A stretch of 64,000 nucleotides of DNA from CAWBRT01 sp963791145 (GTDB lineage Bacteria; Acidobacteriota; Terriglobia; Terriglobales; Acidobacteriaceae): the NCBI GenBank assembly GCA_963791145.1, contig CAWBRT010000003.1, positions 310,001 through 374,000 on the forward strand. The letters are read 5' to 3'. The position numbers were made by a program, and so were the translations under genes. Positions 61,039 through 64,000 of this stretch are shown piece by piece; position 1 is the first letter of the stretch; the number at the start of each line of letters is the position of its first letter. The notes beneath the pieces were generated by a model. The model did not search any database, was not told where the DNA came from, and saw nothing but the letters and a program-made list of their open reading frames with translations.

Positions 61039-62301
61039 ATGGTTAAGCTTTCCCGTGAATTTCAGATTTTTGCCAAGCCTGCCGGAGCTCTCTGCAACCT
61101 GGATTGCCACTACTGTTACTACCTGAAAAAGGAACTGTTATACCCCGGAAACAGGTCGTTTCGGATGCCCGACGATCTGCTGGAGGAGTACATCGTTCAG
61201 CAGATTGCCATCGTCCCGGGGAACGAGGTTCTTTTCTCCTGGCACGGCGGGGAACCGACGATTCTCGGGCTGGACTATTTTCGCCGGATTGTCGAACTCC
61301 AGCGCAAACACTGTCCCGCCGGCAAGCACATCGCTAACAGTATCCAGACCAATGGCGTTCTCCTGACAGACGAGTGGTGCAGTTTTTTTGCCGCTGAGAA
61401 ATTCGGCGTCGGCCTCAGCCTCGACGGTCCGAGCGCGCTTCATGACGCTTATCGCGTCGCCAAAGACCAGAGCGCCACGCACCGGCAGGTGATGCGGGCC
61501 TATCGCAGGTTGCGGCAGCATAAGATCCCCGTCGATCTTCTCTGCGTGGTTCATGCGCAGAATGTGCGGCACCCTCTGGACGTCTATCGCTTCTTTAAGG
61601 AGATCGGAGCCCAGTACCTGAGCTTTATTCCTCTGGTCGAACCGCAGCCGGAGTCTCCGCGCGGTGTGAGCGAGCGCACCGTGCCAGCCGAGGCCTTTGG
61701 CGATTTTCTCTGCGCTATCTTCGACGAGTGGGTCCGGCACGATATTGGGCGGATCATCGTCCAGAGCTTCGAAGAGGCTGCGCGTCCGGCCTTTGGGTTG
61801 GACCATTCGCTGTGTGTCTTCCGTCCCACCTGCGGGGATGTGCCGGTGATCGAACACAACGGCGATTTCTATCAATGCGATCACTTCGTTACCCCCGAGC
61901 ACCGGCTGGGCAACATTCGCGAAACGCCGCTTGCGGAACTTCTCGAGAACCCGGCACAAGAAGCCTTCGGGCGAGCCAAGCAGGAGAAACTGCCGCCTAC
62001 TTGCCAGGCCTGCGAGGTTCTGGCAATGTGCAACGGGGGCTGCCCGAAAGATCGCATCGTCCGGACGTCCGCCGGCGAGCCGGGCCTGAACTACCTCTGC
62101 GCCGGCTATCGGCGCTTCTTCACGCACTGCCGTCCCTACACGCTCAAAATGGCGGCGCTCCTGTGGAACGGGCAATCGCCGGAATTACTGATGGAGCAAC
62201 TCCATGCTGAGAAAGCCAGGGCGCTACCGAAGGCAGGGCGCAACGACCTCTGCCCCTGTGGAAGCGGCCGCAAATTTAAGAAGTGCTGCCTGACGTCTTG
62301 A
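61039..62301 (+). CDS. Anaerobic sulfatase-maturating enzyme-like radical SAM/SPASM protein
   Basis: 420 aa, MVKLSREFQIFAKPAGALCN. Radical SAM motif CNLDCHYCYYLKK (CxxxCxxC), a SPASM domain with its cysteine cluster (VFRPTCGDVP, FYQCDHFVT, PPTCQACEVLAMCNGGCPKD), and a C-terminal SEC-C zinc motif (RNDLCPCGSGRKFKKCCLTS). The anSME family converts a sulfatase Cys or Ser to formylglycine. No sulfatase gene lies in the window, so the substrate may be another protein. ATG 61039 has a weak GAGAGC ribosome site. Confidence 0.92.
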   Translation: MVKLSREFQIFAKPAGALCNLDCHYCYYLKKELLYPGNRSFRMPDDLLEEYIVQQIAIVPGNEVLFSWHGGEPTILGLDYFRRIVELQRKHCPAGKHIANSIQTNGVLLTDEWCSFFAAEKFGVGLSLDGPSALHDAYRVAKDQSATHRQVMRAYRRLRQHKIPVDLLCVVHAQNVRHPLDVYRFFKEIGAQYLSFIPLVEPQPESPRGVSERTVPAEAFGDFLCAIFDEWVRHDIGRIIVQSFEEAARPAFGLDHSLCVFRPTCGDVPVIEHNGDFYQCDHFVTPEHRLGNIRETPLAELLENPAQEAFGRAKQEKLPPTCQACEVLAMCNGGCPKDRIVRTSAGEPGLNYLCAGYRRFFTHCRPYTLKMAALLWNGQSPELLMEQLHAEKARALPKAGRNDLCPCGSGRKFKKCCLTS

Positions 62302-62338
62302 GGGTTAATCTGTGTGTGCCTGGAAAGGAGAAATCATC

Positions 62339-63247
62339 ATGCATCCCGAAGAGGCCTTGCAGAAGGCCATCAACCGAAGAGATTTCATTGCCGGAACCAG
62401 CTCAGGCGTGTTGGGGGTATTGACCATGGGAGCGGCCGTAAACTCAGAAGGGCAACAAGCCCCGACCCCGCCGCAGCCCGCGGCGGCGGCGCCGCCGGGC
62501 AGAGTCTTTTATAGCGCCATTTCGGGCGAGACCATGCAGATGCGCGGGTTTCACGAGGACGCGATCGATGCCTATCTGGCGCGCCCGGCGGGAAAGGGCA
62601 AGCACCCCGGTGTGGTGGTTGTCCATCACATGCCCGGCTGGGACGAACCGACCATCGAGATCACGCGCAGGTTTGCCCAGCACGGCTATACCGCTATCTG
62701 CCCGAACCTGCATTTCCGTGCCGGCAAGGCGACGCCTGAAGCCAACTCCGCCGCCATGCGCGAGGCCGGTGGACCGACGGATGCCAGCGCCATGGGCGAT
62801 ATCGAAGGCGCGATCCGCTACCTCCGCGCCATGCGCAATCTCAACGGCAAGGTAGGGATCATCGGCTACTGCTCCGGAGGCCGGCAGGTCTATCTGGCCG
62901 CCTGCACGCTGAAGGGAATCGATGCCGCGGTGGCTTGCTACCCCGGCGGTGTGGGCATGGGCAATGCGGCGGTGACGCCGAGCCAACCGGTGGACCCGTT
63001 CGACCTCACCAAGGACATGAGCTGTCCGCTGATGGGAATCTTCGGCAAGGAAGACAAGCGTCCCTCACCGGAACATATGGCCAAAATGGAGGCCGAACTC
63101 ACAAAACTCGGCAAGACGCACGAATTTCATTCCTATGACAATGCCGGGCACTCCATCTTTGCCACAGACCGTGCCGACTACCGCCCCTTGGCTGCGCGGG
63201 ACGGATGGAAGAATATCTTCGCCTGGTACGAAAAGTATCTCGGTTGA
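62339..63247 (+). CDS. Tat-exported dienelactone hydrolase family protein
   Basis: 302 aa from ATG 62339 with GGAG 8 nt upstream. Twin-arginine signal NRRDFIAGTSSGVLGVLTMG near the N-terminus. The alpha/beta-hydrolase has a GYCSGGRQ nucleophile elbow (Cys), Asp in FGKEDKRPS region, and His in YDNAGHSIFA. Members hydrolyse dienelactones in chloroaromatic degradation, or other esters. It follows the anSME-like gene by about 40 bp on the same strand. Confidence 0.87.
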   Translation: MHPEEALQKAINRRDFIAGTSSGVLGVLTMGAAVNSEGQQAPTPPQPAAAAPPGRVFYSAISGETMQMRGFHEDAIDAYLARPAGKGKHPGVVVVHHMPGWDEPTIEITRRFAQHGYTAICPNLHFRAGKATPEANSAAMREAGGPTDASAMGDIEGAIRYLRAMRNLNGKVGIIGYCSGGRQVYLAACTLKGIDAAVACYPGGVGMGNAAVTPSQPVDPFDLTKDMSCPLMGIFGKEDKRPSPEHMAKMEAELTKLGKTHEFHSYDNAGHSIFATDRADYRPLAARDGWKNIFAWYEKYLG

Positions 63248-63356
63248 GCGCGCAGCCCGCGTTCCAGGTTCCCGATCTCCAAAAGCAATGCACAATCCGG
63301 AGACGGGAACTTGGAATCCAGACCGGCGTGGCCGAGCAAGCAGTCAGCAGGCGTGC

Positions 63357-64000
63357 TCAGATATCGAGGTTCTTGACGTCCAGCGCATTGTCTTCAATGA
63401 ACTTGCGGCGGGCCTCAACATCTTCGCCCATCAAGGTAGAGAAGATCGCTTCCGTTTCGGCCAGGTCCTCCAGCTTCACCCGCAGCAGGGTGCGGCGTTC
63501 CGGGTCCATGGTCGTCTGCCAGAGCTGCTCGGCGGTCATTTCGCCCAGGCCCTTGTAGCGCTGGATGACGTATTCCTTGCGGCCCTCGTTGAGCATGTAC
63601 TCGAACAGCTCGCGGACCGACTGCTTCTCCACCGTCTCCGTCTCGATAGGTTTACGTTTTGCCGCGGCGCGGACGTTCTTGGCTTCGGCCTTGGCTTTGT
63701 CTGCCTTTTCGGCGTCGCTCAGTTCCTCGTCCGCCTGCCCGTTGCTCCTGGCCACCGACTCGACCAGGAACGGCGGCTGCATGAATTCGGCAATGGTCTT
63801 GTACCGGGAGATCATCTGCCGGTACTCGGGAGTGGACACCAGCTCCCAGTTGATCAAATGCTCGGCGCCTTGCGCATTGACGAACTTCAGATACCAGAGT
63901 TCGTGCTCGATATCGAACTCCAGCTTCACGTCCTTCAGATTCTTTTGCTTCATCATGCCGCGGAGCTGTTTCTCCAACTGCTTGAGCTTGTCCTGCGGAG
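63357..64000 (-). CDS. gyrB: DNA gyrase subunit B, 5' end cut by window edge
   Basis: The C-terminal part of about 214 aa. TOPRIM-end and C-terminal marks: MQPPFLVESVARSNGQ region, YVIQRYKGLGEMTAEQLWQT, TMDPERRTLLRVKLEDLAE and final IEDNALDVKNLDI. GyrB is preferred over ParE by KGLGEM and DVKNLDI. It supplies ATPase/strand-passage to gyrase. The frame stays open to 64000, so the N-terminal ATPase and the 5' end are outside the window. Confidence 0.93.
   Translation of the reverse strand, partial: PQDKLKQLEKQLRGMMKQKNLKDVKLEFDIEHELWYLKFVNAQGAEHLINWELVSTPEYRQMISRYKTIAEFMQPPFLVESVARSNGQADEELSDAEKADKAKAEAKNVRAAAKRKPIETETVEKQSVRELFEYMLNEGRKEYVIQRYKGLGEMTAEQLWQTTMDPERRTLLRVKLEDLAETEAIFSTLMGEDVEARRKFIEDNALDVKNLDI

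Overview
The window is a high-GC (about 60 %) bacterial chromosome segment, most likely from an Acidobacteriota member (Terriglobia-like). This is an inference from the mix of genes: an OmpR-type winged-helix protein fused to a membrane tail, a double-lipoyl E2 opening MPTDVVMPQMGESVFEG, a lactate permease with a FadR-type regulator, an AbfD-type dehydratase, and a HipA-like kinase paired with DUF3037. No rRNA, tRNA or CRISPR array was found.

Layout. 1-1913: 5' part of an L-lactate permease, divergent from a FadR/LldR-type regulator. 2145-4734: ribosomal operon rpsP-khpA-rimM-trmD-rplS (minus). 5145-13920: purB, a MarR regulator, a glutaredoxin-like protein, a tartrate/isopropylmalate-type dehydrogenase, an RlmD-like rRNA methyltransferase, a YciI-like protein and ComEC. 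14188-19625: a YtcJ-like amidohydrolase, a zinc-finger membrane protein, a YycJ-like hydrolase and a second lactate permease. 19841-29096: polysaccharide deacetylase, HD hydrolase, mutS2, hemB, lipB, a cytochrome c and a double-lipoyl E2. 29111-50608: a phage-derived block. 50723-63247: SDR + CGGC protein + AbfD-like dehydratase, a winged-helix membrane protein, a START-like protein, CDP-alcohol phosphotransferase, GtrA, a PEP-synthase-like protein with receiver-like domains, an EamA transporter, an anSME-like radical SAM enzyme and a Tat-exported dienelactone hydrolase. 63357-64000: 3' part of gyrB.

The phage-derived block is the most unusual part. On the minus strand it holds terminase, HipA-like kinase, DUF3037, portal, protease, scaffold, capsid, connectors, tail tube, a 771-aa tail protein, an XhlA-like protein and a glucosaminidase. 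It ends at a CI-like repressor preceded by two palindromes whose centres are 32 bp apart. I see no integrase, replication gene or tape-measure gene, so it is either a remnant prophage or a domesticated, gene-transfer-agent-like cassette. Its tail-fibre-like protein carries a Sec signal peptide.

Two patterns run through the whole window. First, intergenic inverted repeats built from short repeated words (TTTCAAGGTTTC, ATCTGAAATCTGCAATC, AGGGATTAGGGGTTAGGG, GTTCTTAGTT) abut stop codons and are sometimes nested. Second, many genes, including essential ones (hemB, lipB), are split by single-base frameshifts, often compensating pairs or at homopolymers. This points to indel errors in the assembly more than to gene decay.
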